A DNA stretch of 64,000 nt from Mangrovivirga cuniculi (GTDB lineage Bacteria; Bacteroidota; Bacteroidia; Cytophagales; Cyclobacteriaceae), in contig NZ_CP028923.1 of NCBI RefSeq assembly GCF_005166025.1, positions 3,722,001-3,786,000 on the forward strand. The letters run 5' to 3'. Below are positions 9,285 through 18,959 of the stretch, piece by piece. The stretch's first letter is position 1. Each line of letters opens with the position of its first letter. The position numbers and the translations under genes are program-made. The notes under the pieces were generated by a model that ran no database searches, was not told the DNA's origin, and saw only the letters and a program-made list of their open reading frames with translations.

Positions 9285-10895
9285 ATGACACAAACAGAAC
9301 AAGATAAATTAGGTAAAACCCTTTGGGCAATAGCAGATAATCTCCGAGGAGCAATGAATGCAGATTCGTTTCGTGATTATATGCTTTCATTTTTATTCTT
9401 ACGCTATCTATCCCACAATTACGAAGAGTCAGCAAAAAAAGAACTAGGTTCCGATTATCCAAAATTGGAAGAAGGTGATAAACGCACTCCACTTGGTGTT
9501 TGGTATGAGCAAAATCAGGAAGATGTACCTGAATTTGAAAAACAAATGCGTAGAAAGGTTCATTATGTTATCAAACCAGAGCACTTATGGAATAATATTA
9601 CCGAAATGGCTAGAACCCAAAATGGAGAATTACTTCTCACTTTGGAAGAAGGCTTTCGATACATTGAGAATGAATCTTTTGATAATTCGTTTCAGGGTTT
9701 ATTCTCTGAAATCAATCTTAATTCTGAAAAACTTGGTAGAACACCTTCTGATAGAAACAAAAAGCTTTGTACTATAATTCAGAAAATATCAGATGGTATT
9801 TCGGAGTTTTCAACCGACACTGATACTCTGGGTGATGCTTATGAATATTTGATTGGTCAATTTGCCGCTGGTTCAGGTAAAAAAGCCGGAGAGTTTTATA
9901 CGCCTCAGCAAATTTCAACCATACTTTCAGAAATTGTCACATTAGACAGTCAAGATCCATCCACTGGCAAAAAAAGTAAGCTAGACAACGTACTAGACTT
10001 TGCTTGTGGTTCGGGTTCTTTATTACTAAACGTTAGAAAGCGAATCAAAAATAATGGTGGAACTGTAGGTAAAATCTATGGTCAGGAAAACAATATAACT
10101 ACCTACAACCTGGCTCGAATGAACATGCTTCTGCATGGCATGAAAGATACTGAGTTTGATATTTATCATGGTGATACCCTTCTAAATCATTGGGATTTAT
10201 TAAACGAAATGAACCCATCAAAAAAAGTAGAATTTGATGCCATTGTAGCAAATCCACCATTCAGTTTGCGTTGGGAGCCTAATGATACCCTTGCTGAAGA
10301 TTTCCGGTTTAAGAGTTATGGTATGGCTCCGAAATCAGCTGCAGATTTTGCCTTCTTACTTCATGGTTTTCACTTTTTAAGCAATGATGGAACCATGGCA
10401 ATCATCCTGCCTCATGGAGTATTATTCAGAGGTGGTGCTGAAGAAAAAATCAGAACAAAACTTTTAAAAGACAATAACATTGATGCGGTTATCGGGTTAC
10501 CATCCAATCTTTTTTATTCAACAGGCATCCCCGTATGTATTTTAGTATTAAAGAAATGTAAAAAGGAAGATGGTGTACTTTTCATTAATGCGAGTGAACA
10601 CTTTGAGAAAGGGAAACGCCAGAACTCTTTAGATAACAAACATATCAATCAAATAGTAGAAACTTATAAGTACCGAAGAGAAACTGATCGCTATTCTCGC
10701 AAGGTTTCTATGGAAGAGATAGAAAAAAATGGCTATAATCTCAATATATCAAGGTATGTGAGTACAGCAGAAGAAGAGGAACCAGTAGACCTGGCTGAAG
10801 TGAACAAAACATTAACTTCAATTAATGCACGCATTGAAGAAAAAACCAAAGAACACAATGAGTTCTTAAAAGAACTGGGGCTAGACACAATATAA
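9285..10895 (+). CDS. hsdM: Type I restriction adenine methyltransferase subunit M
   Basis: The 536-residue methyltransferase subunit adds a methyl group to adenine at N6 in the HsdS-defined site. The N-terminal HsdM domain (about 5-130, 'LWAIADNLRGAMNADSFRDYML') is followed by the N6-methyltransferase core. The S-adenosylmethionine loop is 'LDFACGSGSLLLNV' (about 236-249) and the catalytic motif IV is 'NPPF' (about 322-325). A coiled C-terminal tail probably contacts HsdS. The gene starts 11 bases after the prrC-like gene, so all four genes form one transcript. Confidence 0.96.
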   Translation: MTQTEQDKLGKTLWAIADNLRGAMNADSFRDYMLSFLFLRYLSHNYEESAKKELGSDYPKLEEGDKRTPLGVWYEQNQEDVPEFEKQMRRKVHYVIKPEHLWNNITEMARTQNGELLLTLEEGFRYIENESFDNSFQGLFSEINLNSEKLGRTPSDRNKKLCTIIQKISDGISEFSTDTDTLGDAYEYLIGQFAAGSGKKAGEFYTPQQISTILSEIVTLDSQDPSTGKKSKLDNVLDFACGSGSLLLNVRKRIKNNGGTVGKIYGQENNITTYNLARMNMLLHGMKDTEFDIYHGDTLLNHWDLLNEMNPSKKVEFDAIVANPPFSLRWEPNDTLAEDFRFKSYGMAPKSAADFAFLLHGFHFLSNDGTMAIILPHGVLFRGGAEEKIRTKLLKDNNIDAVIGLPSNLFYSTGIPVCILVLKKCKKEDGVLFINASEHFEKGKRQNSLDNKHINQIVETYKYRRETDRYSRKVSMEEIEKNGYNLNISRYVSTAEEEEPVDLAEVNKTLTSINARIEEKTKEHNEFLKELGLDTI

Positions 10896-10907
10896 AATAG
10901 ATTATTA

Positions 10908-11471
10908 ATGAGCCTAATTTCTGCTAAGAATTTCATATCCCTTTGGAAAAGCGTTTTCAATCCAGACCTATTAAAGGAAGAAAGTTTGTTATCAAAATAC
11001 CTAAACAGTAATTTGTGGACTCATTACATTTTTAAGGAGAGTGATATTATAAATCGAATTAAGGAAACATTTGATTTAAGATATCGAGCTGAAGAATACA
11101 AAATAGATGCTGCTTTTGCTCCCAATAAAAATCTAAGTGAAATTTCTAGCTTAGTGCCTTCTGATGAATTCTTCCCTCCTTGTTATTCAATCATCCTCGA
11201 ACATGAAAACAATATCAAAGATTGCTGGCGAGAGATGTCTAAACTTACTCATTACAAAGCCCGGCTTAAAGTACTGGTTTGTTATAAAGACTATGATGAG
11301 TCAATTTCTGAGGAAGGCATAACCAATAGATACCTTAAGGATTTTGAAGCAATTGTCAGAGAATCTAACACTCACTACTGCGAAAATCCGGAAACGGAAT
11401 ATCTTATGATCATTGGTCAGCGGAATAAAGAGGGTTTAAATTGGAGGATTGATTCTTTTTCGGTTAAATAA
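10908..11471 (+). CDS. Hypothetical protein downstream of hsdM, possible PD-(D/E)XK-like fold
   Basis: Function is not recognised. The 187-residue soluble protein starts 12 bases after hsdM, so it is probably the last gene of the restriction operon. A run 'EYKIDAAFAP' (about 65-74), then 'SIILEHENN' and a strand 'LKVLVCYKDYD', has the Asp, Glu-x-Glu and strand pattern seen in some restriction-endonuclease-like folds. No full active site can be assigned. An accessory nuclease or a cargo gene are both possible. Confidence 0.6.
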   Translation: MSLISAKNFISLWKSVFNPDLLKEESLLSKYLNSNLWTHYIFKESDIINRIKETFDLRYRAEEYKIDAAFAPNKNLSEISSLVPSDEFFPPCYSIILEHENNIKDCWREMSKLTHYKARLKVLVCYKDYDESISEEGITNRYLKDFEAIVRESNTHYCENPETEYLMIIGQRNKEGLNWRIDSFSVK

Positions 11472-11650
11472 TTATTTGTTTAATACTATAACACTTCTCT
11501 CTTTGTTAATAATCCCTAAATAACCCTAATAATCGTTGGGATAAACCTCTCTATCTTCTGATTCTGTTATGGTTGACTTATATTTAATTAATCTTAGATC
11601 GGCTTCTGTCGTTTCTCTAAAACATTTTTTATTTTTTTCAATTCTTCCAA

Positions 11651-12184
11651 ATGATTAAAAGAACCAATTTGTTCTATTTCCTTATCGGTTTTTCAATCGT
11701 CCTGGTCATTAAATATAGCCTGAGATTTATGGAGCTGCCGCACCTGGAATTCCTGCTCTATCCGACTACTCAATGGATCGAGATTTTATCAGGCTCTCAA
11801 TCTGAATTCATCCCCAGGGAAGGTTACCTGTTTGCCAATAGAAATTTCATCATCAACGAATCGTGCTCCGGCATCAATCTTTGGCTGATTGCCTCCTCCA
11901 TGCTGATCTACCTTTTCTCGAAAATAAACTTAATGGGAATTAAGAAAATCGCAATGTTTATCCCGGCTTTTGCTATTGCATGGCTAATAACGATACTATC
12001 CAACGGATCCCGGATCTACATTTCTTCTACTTTCCAGGATCAATTGCTATCTGTTTTCAACTTATCGACTCACACTATACATGAATCGCTTGGGGTTGTA
12101 ACCAATCTTACATTTCTAATCATCACTTATTTTTTAATTGAATACCTACTAATCAATAAATCAAACTATGAAAAAGCTGCTTGA
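11651..12184 (+). CDS. xrtN: Exosortase N
   Basis: A 177-residue multi-pass membrane protein of the exosortase family. The three catalytic landmarks are visible: Cys72 in 'NESCSGINLW', Arg121 in 'SNGSRIYIS', and His144 in 'IHESLG'. Exosortases are transpeptidase-like enzymes that cut C-terminal PEP-CTERM-type signals at the outer face of the inner membrane. The short length and a VIT-domain partner in the next gene fit the Bacteroidetes exosortase N system. Its end overlaps the partner's start by 17 bases, so the two are translationally coupled. Confidence 0.87.
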   Translation: MIKRTNLFYFLIGFSIVLVIKYSLRFMELPHLEFLLYPTTQWIEILSGSQSEFIPREGYLFANRNFIINESCSGINLWLIASSMLIYLFSKINLMGIKKIAMFIPAFAIAWLITILSNGSRIYISSTFQDQLLSVFNLSTHTIHESLGVVTNLTFLIITYFLIEYLLINKSNYEKAA

Positions 12185-14984
12185 AACTAAATGGATACTA
12201 ATAACCAATACCGCCCCACTAATAGTACTCTTGTTATTACTTAACTGGGATTACCAGGTATTTAAATCAACTCTTTCTGAAGAAAACATTAAGATCTGGC
12301 AATGGACCTGGGGTATCATTATCGGTTATGGTATTCTGAACCTGATATTTTCTTACTCATCCAATAAAATGAAAAGAGGTCTCCAGGCGCTGATTTCTTT
12401 TATAAATATGTTGCTGGGGATCGGAATAATTTTCTTTGCATTCTATTATTCACATGACATTCACCCAGGGAGTATTCCGCTATGGATGACTAACAACTTT
12501 TTGGTTCTCTATTTCCCAACCTTCATCATGCCGACGATCGCTTACTCGATCTATTTGTTAATTATCTACTTTACTCCGAACCCGGAAGATAAAAAAGCCT
12601 GGAAGAGCTTTTTGATAGCATTAAGCGTTCCTTTACTATTTTATCTGCTTATCACATTGTTTATTCCTCTGTTAAAAACAAGTTTCAAGGATATTGATAA
12701 TTATATTTATATACTTGGAGCAAGCATCGGCCCTGTAATTTTCTTGTTTTTCCTTTTACAAGGCTTTTATGTCCTGTTAAAAAACAAATCCGGTTTCTGG
12801 AAGAAAAATCAACTTACTATAAAAATCATTTTTGCGCTGATATTACCAATCGCCGGTCTGATCACTAATTTTGTTATTACCAATGAAGGATTCGAAACCA
12901 GGCGTCCGGGTGTTTTCGGAGATTTTCACCATTTTTGGTTTTATGCTCTAACTATAATCAACGGTATATTACTATGCGTAAATAACCCTCAAGATCGATC
13001 CAAAAGGCTGTTTCTTTTTCTACTACGGTGCATAACTTTCTCATTTACCATTTATTTCTTTCTGGTATTCTTACCATACATGCCATTATCTATCCTGGCT
13101 GTTATTTTAATCGGATTAGGCTTTTTAACCCTTACCCCGATAATTTTGATGCTATTGCATTCAATGACCATGAAAGAAGACTGGAATTACCTCAAGGCGT
13201 ATTTTTCCAGAAAAAGGCTTTCTCTTTATGCGGTTGGTAGTTTTCTGGTTATCCCTATCGTACTTACTATTTACTTTGGTTTTCAACGGGTGAATCTAAT
13301 GAATGCATTGGATTACGTTTACAATCCGGATTTTACAGAATCAAAAGCAATCGTATGGGATGGTCCATTAAAGAGTACGCTGGATAAAATTTATAAGGCA
13401 AAGTCAAACAGAAATTCGCTTTTCATGGGTTATAACCAACCTTACCTGAGTTCATATTATGACTGGTTGGTTTTAGATAACCTTGTATTATCCGACAGCA
13501 AGATTAAAAGGTTAAACAAAGCATTTTTTGATGAGGAAACCGACCTGCCCAATCGCAGACAACCTAATCTGAGGCCTGAAAATCCGGATATTAAAATTGA
13601 AAATGTGAAGGTTGACAGTGAATATGACCAAATAACAAAAACCTGGACCTCTACTATTGACCTCGAAATCAATAATACCTTAAATCTTAGCATGCAGGAA
13701 TATTCAACCTCTTTTACCCTACCCGACGGGTGCTGGATCAGTGACTATTACCTGGATATTGAAGGTCGCAGGGAAAAAGGCATTCTAGCAGAAAAGAAAT
13801 CCGCTTTTTGGGTGTATACGAATATTGTAAATGTCCGCCGAGATCCGGGAATACTTTATTACGAACATCGTAATGACATTTCTTTCCGGGTATTTCCGTT
13901 TGACAGTAAGCAAACACGAACTACCGGTCTGGAATTAATTCACAGTTCTCCAACGGAAATTATCATCGACGGTCATACCATTAAATTGGGTAGTGAACAG
14001 GTAATTACTACACCGGTGAGCTTTGATTCAAATGAAGACAATATCCGGATCGTCACAGCCAAAGAAAAACATACCTTAGAACGAATCAACAGACAGCCTT
14101 ATTTGCATTTTATAATTGATTATTCAGCCAATTCACCAAAGCTGCCATACCAGGAGATCGTCGATGCGGTACTAAACAAACATTCATCGTGGACTAAAAA
14201 GGCAAAAGTGAGTGTGGTCAATTCCTCTATCGCAACCTTTGATCTTGATGAAAATCTTGAAAAGAATCTGTTATTTGAAGATAGAGAAGGTGGTTTTATG
14301 CTTGAAAGAGCAATGAAAAAGCTATTGTTTGATAATTATTCCAATCCTTCTGAGGAAATTCCGGTTTTTTGCGTGATCACCGATGATTTTTATGACGCTA
14401 TCATAGATAAAAACAGTCTTTCTGATTGGAAATTCACTTATCCGGGAAATGATCTGTTTTATACTACTAATGGTGAAACGATCAATACTGAACGTCTTTG
14501 GAATGACTTAACTCATTCTTCAAGTGAAGATAAAAACTTTTATACCAGGAAATTAAAGTTGCCTAATGGTGAAACCAGGTATCTGAGAGATGACAAAAAA
14601 GATGAATTCGTCCTCCTCGATCCCTATTTTGAAATTGATGAGGATGATCTTTCAGGCAAAACAATCGAATCTGCTTTACTAATAGAGGGATTAAGACGTT
14701 CGGAAATTCTCTATCCTGAGGAAGCTGCTGACAACTGGCCAAACCTGGTTAAAGCGAGTTTCCAAACAGGCATCATGACTCCGGTTACCTCCTATATCGC
14801 ATTGGAAAACGAAGCTCAAAAAGCAGCCTTACTTCGAAAGCAAAAGCAGGTATTATCAGGCAAAAAAGGACTTGATGCTGGTGAGGAACCTGATCAAATG
14901 AGTGAACCGACGTGGTGGTTCGTTGGAGGTTTGATGATTTTGCTTATTTGTTTTAGGAGGAAGAGGTTGGCGATTAAGGGTTAA
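12168..14984 (+). CDS. XrtN system VIT-domain protein
   Basis: The 938-residue probable sole substrate of the neighbouring exosortase N. Residues 1-400 hold about ten membrane segments. A VIT domain lies near 495-610 ('FTLPDGCWISDYYLDIEGRR', then 'VRRDPGILYYEHRND..FRVFPF'). A von Willebrand A-like segment follows ('HFIIDYSANS', about 643-652). The C-terminus is a sorting-signal tripartite: 'SEPTWW', a hydrophobic stretch 'FVGGLMILLICF', and a basic cluster 'RRKRLAIKG'. The function of the pair is unknown; anchoring or processing of the VIT part outside the inner membrane is the family expectation. Confidence 0.87.
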   Translation: MKKLLETKWILITNTAPLIVLLLLLNWDYQVFKSTLSEENIKIWQWTWGIIIGYGILNLIFSYSSNKMKRGLQALISFINMLLGIGIIFFAFYYSHDIHPGSIPLWMTNNFLVLYFPTFIMPTIAYSIYLLIIYFTPNPEDKKAWKSFLIALSVPLLFYLLITLFIPLLKTSFKDIDNYIYILGASIGPVIFLFFLLQGFYVLLKNKSGFWKKNQLTIKIIFALILPIAGLITNFVITNEGFETRRPGVFGDFHHFWFYALTIINGILLCVNNPQDRSKRLFLFLLRCITFSFTIYFFLVFLPYMPLSILAVILIGLGFLTLTPIILMLLHSMTMKEDWNYLKAYFSRKRLSLYAVGSFLVIPIVLTIYFGFQRVNLMNALDYVYNPDFTESKAIVWDGPLKSTLDKIYKAKSNRNSLFMGYNQPYLSSYYDWLVLDNLVLSDSKIKRLNKAFFDEETDLPNRRQPNLRPENPDIKIENVKVDSEYDQITKTWTSTIDLEINNTLNLSMQEYSTSFTLPDGCWISDYYLDIEGRREKGILAEKKSAFWVYTNIVNVRRDPGILYYEHRNDISFRVFPFDSKQTRTTGLELIHSSPTEIIIDGHTIKLGSEQVITTPVSFDSNEDNIRIVTAKEKHTLERINRQPYLHFIIDYSANSPKLPYQEIVDAVLNKHSSWTKKAKVSVVNSSIATFDLDENLEKNLLFEDREGGFMLERAMKKLLFDNYSNPSEEIPVFCVITDDFYDAIIDKNSLSDWKFTYPGNDLFYTTNGETINTERLWNDLTHSSSEDKNFYTRKLKLPNGETRYLRDDKKDEFVLLDPYFEIDEDDLSGKTIESALLIEGLRRSEILYPEEAADNWPNLVKASFQTGIMTPVTSYIALENEAQKAALLRKQKQVLSGKKGLDAGEEPDQMSEPTWWFVGGLMILLICFRRKRLAIKG

Positions 14985-15112
14985 TCAAATTTCATGTGAA
15001 AATTTATAACTACCTAATTATCGATTCTCCCCCTGATATAAAACATAGAAGCTTATCCTAAATTTCTAATAACATATTAAAGATCAATTTACGGAATCAA
15101 ATCAAAAAAAAC

Positions 15113-17419
15113 TTAATTAGAACTACCCATACCTGGTTCATTTTTAAGTAAAAAGAATGAATACCCAAACTGTAACTGACTAAAATTAGCCGAGGTATTT
15201 CCTGCCTCCCAGAATAATCTGTATCGTAAGTACCATCTGCCATTTGATTTGGAAGGATTTGATGGTTGATAAAATACTCTTATCTCTGTATTGTGAAGTA
15301 ACTTATCGCACCAATCATTAGAAAAGTTTTGATTGGAAATATCTTTTTTTGAAAGCTGTAAAAATTTGTCTGTATATATATTGAAATAATTTATTCGATA
15401 TCCTAATTCTAACCCATAACGTTCATCGCCTTGAAATTTCACAGAGAATTCAGGAATAATTTGAAAAGAATTGACTTTGTATTCTTCAACATCAGCATTT
15501 AATACAAGTGAATCTTTTATGTTAGTAATCCCATATCTTATACCTAGATTTCCATATAGAGTAGCTTTTAAATAAGGAACATCTATAGTAAGATACTTCA
15601 ACTTAAAGCCCATTGACAAAGCTTCATACCTTCGTAATTCAAGTGTAGAAGCATGCTTAATATTAAAATTTTCACCATTTAATATTTGCCGATTAAACTG
15701 TAATGGTAAATTCTTATTATTTTCCTCCAGTTTAGATAAAGTAATTGATGGTGTAATAGCTTCAAACCAACTGAAATTAACTTGAAAAAATTTACTTGGC
15801 CGATATCGAGATGTATTTAAAATTATCTCCTTTTTAACTTCGGTTTGAACTAAACCGTTTGGGTTAGTTTCATTAATTCCCACAAAATCTGTATATACCT
15901 CAGCTTCTAATATTTTTTTTGATGATTCCTTATATAAAACTTTCTTTGAAGTCTTGTTTTCTATCGGTTTATAAATAACAATTTGATCTTCTGGACTAAA
16001 ATCATTTCGATCAACCTCCATTTTTTTATTATACAATTCTAATACATCTGTTAAATGGAGAGACAAGGACCTATTTGAAATAGCATAATTATTGAAAAAA
16101 TAGATATTATTTAATTCTTTTAAATCCATTGTTCTAGAGAATCCAATTGGAATTTGGTTCTCAAAAATAATAGTACCAGAATTATTAAAATTATAAAATT
16201 CCGATTTCCTGAATGGCGTTTCAATCTTACCAAGAATCTCAATTCTCTTCATGTAACCATCATTTATCTCAAATTCTACTTCTTCAACCTTAAACCGCTT
16301 TAACCCGTCATTTACTTCTTGATTAGAAATATTCTTACTTTGAGATTGTATTTGATTATTTATTGTTTTCTGAGCTTGTGTTAAATCGTTTAGCCTTAAA
16401 TTAACATTTGAAAAATTTAAATTTTCTGTTAAATGACTTCCATTATATGATTGTATTAAGCTATCCAACTCTTTTCTTTTTGACGAAATCTCCTCTAATA
16501 ATTCAATTGACTCTTTAACAGAATCATCCTTCTTGAAACTATTAAGATATTTTTGTTCAGCAATTACTTCTTCTAATAAATCCGCATTCCCCAAACCCAA
16601 CTCCTTATTTTCCAGTCGTTTACTCACAATAGTAGAATCGGCTGGATTAATTAACAAAATCGTATTACTGCTAATTTTATCTAATGGTTCTAATATCTCT
16701 TCTACTTGATTCAAAATTCCTAATTTCAAACTAATTGAATCTCTGGATTCTTTCATTCCTTCCAGTTGCTTATACATTTCATTCAATTCCCTTTTTGCCT
16801 TCCCGTTTAAAACATTAATAAATGCATTTAATGCATTTTTCTTGCCATATACCACCAATAAATCGTTAAAAACGGATGAGGATTCATCTTTAATTGTATA
16901 TTTATCTTTTCTTATGAGCCTACTTTTGGTTTTTTCAAGAGTTATCCCATTATTAGACACCTTTTTATCACCCTTTTTAAGTTTATCTTTAAAAACAGTT
17001 CTTCTTTCTAACTGATCAACTGAAACATAAATGACTGGATTAAAGGTAACCTCTCCAGCTATAGGTTTATTTTGTTCTGTTACAATTGTCCGTTCATATG
17101 AGATATAATAATAAAATAACTTTAAAGCCTCTGTTTTTATTTTTTCTAAAACTTCCTTTCCCAAGGATGAATTGAGAGCTAAACATTTGGCGGTCACAAG
17201 TTTTACAAAGTTGTCCTTATCCATTATATTCAAGGAAAAAGACTGCTCGGAACTATTTGATTTATCAGTAATAGTAAATGAATAAACTGAATAAGGTGTA
17301 AATGATCCTTTAATTTCATATTTACCATCGTACAAGTCTAAATTCGGGTAATTTGACTGGCCCTGGACAGTGTATGCAGCTAAAAATATAAATACTACTA
17401 AAAGAATATTTTTAATCAT
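15113..17419 (-). CDS. Secreted protein with coiled coil and beta-rich C-terminus
   Basis: Function is not recognised. The 768 residues start with a signal peptide (cut after about residue 21, 'AAYTVQGQ'). Residues about 205-380 are rich in heptad-like Glu/Lys/Leu patterns and look coiled-coil. From about 560 to the end alternating beta-strand patterns such as 'LRYRLFWEAGN' and 'LQFGYSFFLLK' suggest an outer-membrane barrel or barrel-like sandwich. Its ATG overlaps the stop of the upstream lipoprotein gene (ATGA), so the two form an operon and may act together at the outer membrane. Confidence 0.65.
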   Translation of the reverse strand: MIKNILLVVFIFLAAYTVQGQSNYPNLDLYDGKYEIKGSFTPYSVYSFTITDKSNSSEQSFSLNIMDKDNFVKLVTAKCLALNSSLGKEVLEKIKTEALKLFYYYISYERTIVTEQNKPIAGEVTFNPVIYVSVDQLERRTVFKDKLKKGDKKVSNNGITLEKTKSRLIRKDKYTIKDESSSVFNDLLVVYGKKNALNAFINVLNGKAKRELNEMYKQLEGMKESRDSISLKLGILNQVEEILEPLDKISSNTILLINPADSTIVSKRLENKELGLGNADLLEEVIAEQKYLNSFKKDDSVKESIELLEEISSKRKELDSLIQSYNGSHLTENLNFSNVNLRLNDLTQAQKTINNQIQSQSKNISNQEVNDGLKRFKVEEVEFEINDGYMKRIEILGKIETPFRKSEFYNFNNSGTIIFENQIPIGFSRTMDLKELNNIYFFNNYAISNRSLSLHLTDVLELYNKKMEVDRNDFSPEDQIVIYKPIENKTSKKVLYKESSKKILEAEVYTDFVGINETNPNGLVQTEVKKEIILNTSRYRPSKFFQVNFSWFEAITPSITLSKLEENNKNLPLQFNRQILNGENFNIKHASTLELRRYEALSMGFKLKYLTIDVPYLKATLYGNLGIRYGITNIKDSLVLNADVEEYKVNSFQIIPEFSVKFQGDERYGLELGYRINYFNIYTDKFLQLSKKDISNQNFSNDWCDKLLHNTEIRVFYQPSNPSKSNGRWYLRYRLFWEAGNTSANFSQLQFGYSFFLLKNEPGMGSSN

Positions 17420-18183
17420 CGCAATAGAAGATTTAGAGACATAGTTAATTTTTCTTGAACATTAGTTTTCGAAGTAAAGTCAATTTCCACTCTCTTTCTT
17501 ATTCCCTTACTAATGTTTATGGTATCTGAAAATACATGGGTGGTATCATTGTTGAAATCTATCAATCCGCCTGTGTAAATACTATCCTGATATATTGTAA
17601 AATTTAATGTATTGAAAAGGGAAGATTTAAAATAGATTTTGTTTTGGTTTTCCAGGTTTCTGTATCCTAACAAAGGACCTATTTCAGCTATATAGGAACT
17701 ATCTTCATCGTAATTTATCAATGCAAATTCTCCACCATATTCCCCTCCCGGATCGCCTGTTTGGGTAGCCAATATCTGATAATCCAAGTCGTACAACGAA
17801 AGATACTTTTCTCCAGGTAAGTTGTCTATTTGTATGGTATCTTTAAAGGTCTCATCGGGAGCAATCAACGAGTCTACTCGCTGGCTTTTGATAAACTGTA
17901 ATGTGTTAAAGGTAAATTCACCATCTTTATCGGTTCCCATTAAAAGATATTGATAACCCTGAAAATCATCATTGCTATTATTGGTTAATTCAATTCTGGA
18001 AAAGATCGAATCTGACGATATATACTTTTGGATTATTTTGAATTGTGAAAGTCCCGGTTCGATAAAATCTACCTGACTTTCATTTTTAGGAAAATTTTCC
18101 AGATCAGTAAAATCTTTTTCAGAGCACGATAACAGAAGAAAAAACAAAAATATGCTTCTTAAGCTCTTTAATAAACTCCTCAT
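17416..18183 (-). CDS. Hypothetical lipoprotein
   Basis: Function is not recognised. The 255-residue protein has a lipoprotein signal (hydrophobic stretch then 'LLLSC', lipidated Cys at residue 20). The body is predicted all-beta, with repeated short strands and many Asp/Ser turns, and no enzyme motif. It is the first gene of a two-gene operon with the secreted beta-rich protein, which starts within its stop codon. A Bacteroidetes-type promoter lies just upstream (18212-18242). Confidence 0.65.
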   Translation of the reverse strand: MRSLLKSLRSIFLFFLLLSCSEKDFTDLENFPKNESQVDFIEPGLSQFKIIQKYISSDSIFSRIELTNNSNDDFQGYQYLLMGTDKDGEFTFNTLQFIKSQRVDSLIAPDETFKDTIQIDNLPGEKYLSLYDLDYQILATQTGDPGGEYGGEFALINYDEDSSYIAEIGPLLGYRNLENQNKIYFKSSLFNTLNFTIYQDSIYTGGLIDFNNDTTHVFSDTINISKGIRKRVEIDFTSKTNVQEKLTMSLNLLLR

Positions 18184-18211
18184 TGTCTTAGTTGTAAATT
18201 ATAAACAAATT

Positions 18212-18242
18212 CAAAATATATGTTTTGTTACAAAAAAACAAA
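18212..18242 (-). promoter_or_regulatory. Putative promoter of the lipoprotein/barrel operon
   Basis: On the minus strand a TTTG (18239-18242) is followed after 19 bases by ATATTTTG (18212-18219). This is close to the Bacteroidetes primary-sigma consensus TTTG, 19-21 bases, TAnnTTTG, with one mismatch in the -7 box. The distance to the start codon at 18183 is short and sensible. Confidence 0.4.
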
Positions 18243-18459
18243 GAAGTATTATATTTTTTATTAGTCAAATAGCTATTAATAATTTATTGAAATGAATACA
18301 ATTAATAAGAATTTGTATGATCTGTCAACTCATTTAATTAATAAGGAGGAAAGGAAGAATTTTGTTTTTGAGATGGTGATGTGATAAGAAGGGCTTAGTT
18401 TAATCTGGGTAAAAAAGCTTACTTCAATTCTTCTTTATGAATGTGAATGAATTTTTCTT

Positions 18460-18959
18460 CCCTTCATTTTTGTCTTGACACAAAAACGAAGCAAAAAAGT
18501 CAAGACAATATCAAATCTCCATACACACGACCAACCCACCCCCTTGACGATCTCCTTGCGTCGATGTCAGGGTCTAAGACTCGGAATTTTGTCAAGCCCA
18601 TCGCACCCTTCTAAGAATCAATAATTAAAAAATTAAAGCTTCGAATGTGCAGCCTCCGTTATTTTTACGTAACATATTTGATTTTATTGATTCAGCAATT
18701 CTCTTCGATCCTTGAGGATTTAGTGATACTTAGCTAAAACATCCTAATGTTTTCTCTGTGTCCTCTGCGTTCTCTGTGGTAAATTCTTAAACAGCTTGCT
18801 GTTTTTCATTGCGAATTCTGTGCCTTTGCGGTGTGTTTTTTTTACTTGCGAGTCAAGAGCAATCCTGTAAATCTTTGAATTCTGAAAATCCAGTTTCAGA
18901 CAATTTTTTCTAATCCTATCATCTTATAAATCTTAAGCATCCTAGTTCAGACAAAATAA
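18460..18959 (+). repeat. Interspersed repeat unit (hairpin type C:G)
   Basis: A near-complete copy of the 0.4-0.5 kb repeat. Arms TGTCTTGAC (18471-18479) and GTCAAGACA (18499-18507) open it. They are followed by the 'cgcacccttctaag' word, a run of 'ctctgtgtcctctgcg' type words, the palindrome AAACAGCTTGCTGTTT (from about 18789), and 'gagtcaagagcaatcctg'. The short remaining gap 18184-18459 holds the promoter above and otherwise nothing recognised. Confidence 0.85.

Noticed and set aside
18503-18607. Second stem of the repeat as a universal feature
   Set aside because: In the copies at 18503 and 24315 the left arm is of one type (AATATC) and the right of the other (AATTTT), so they do not pair; only some copies support this stem.
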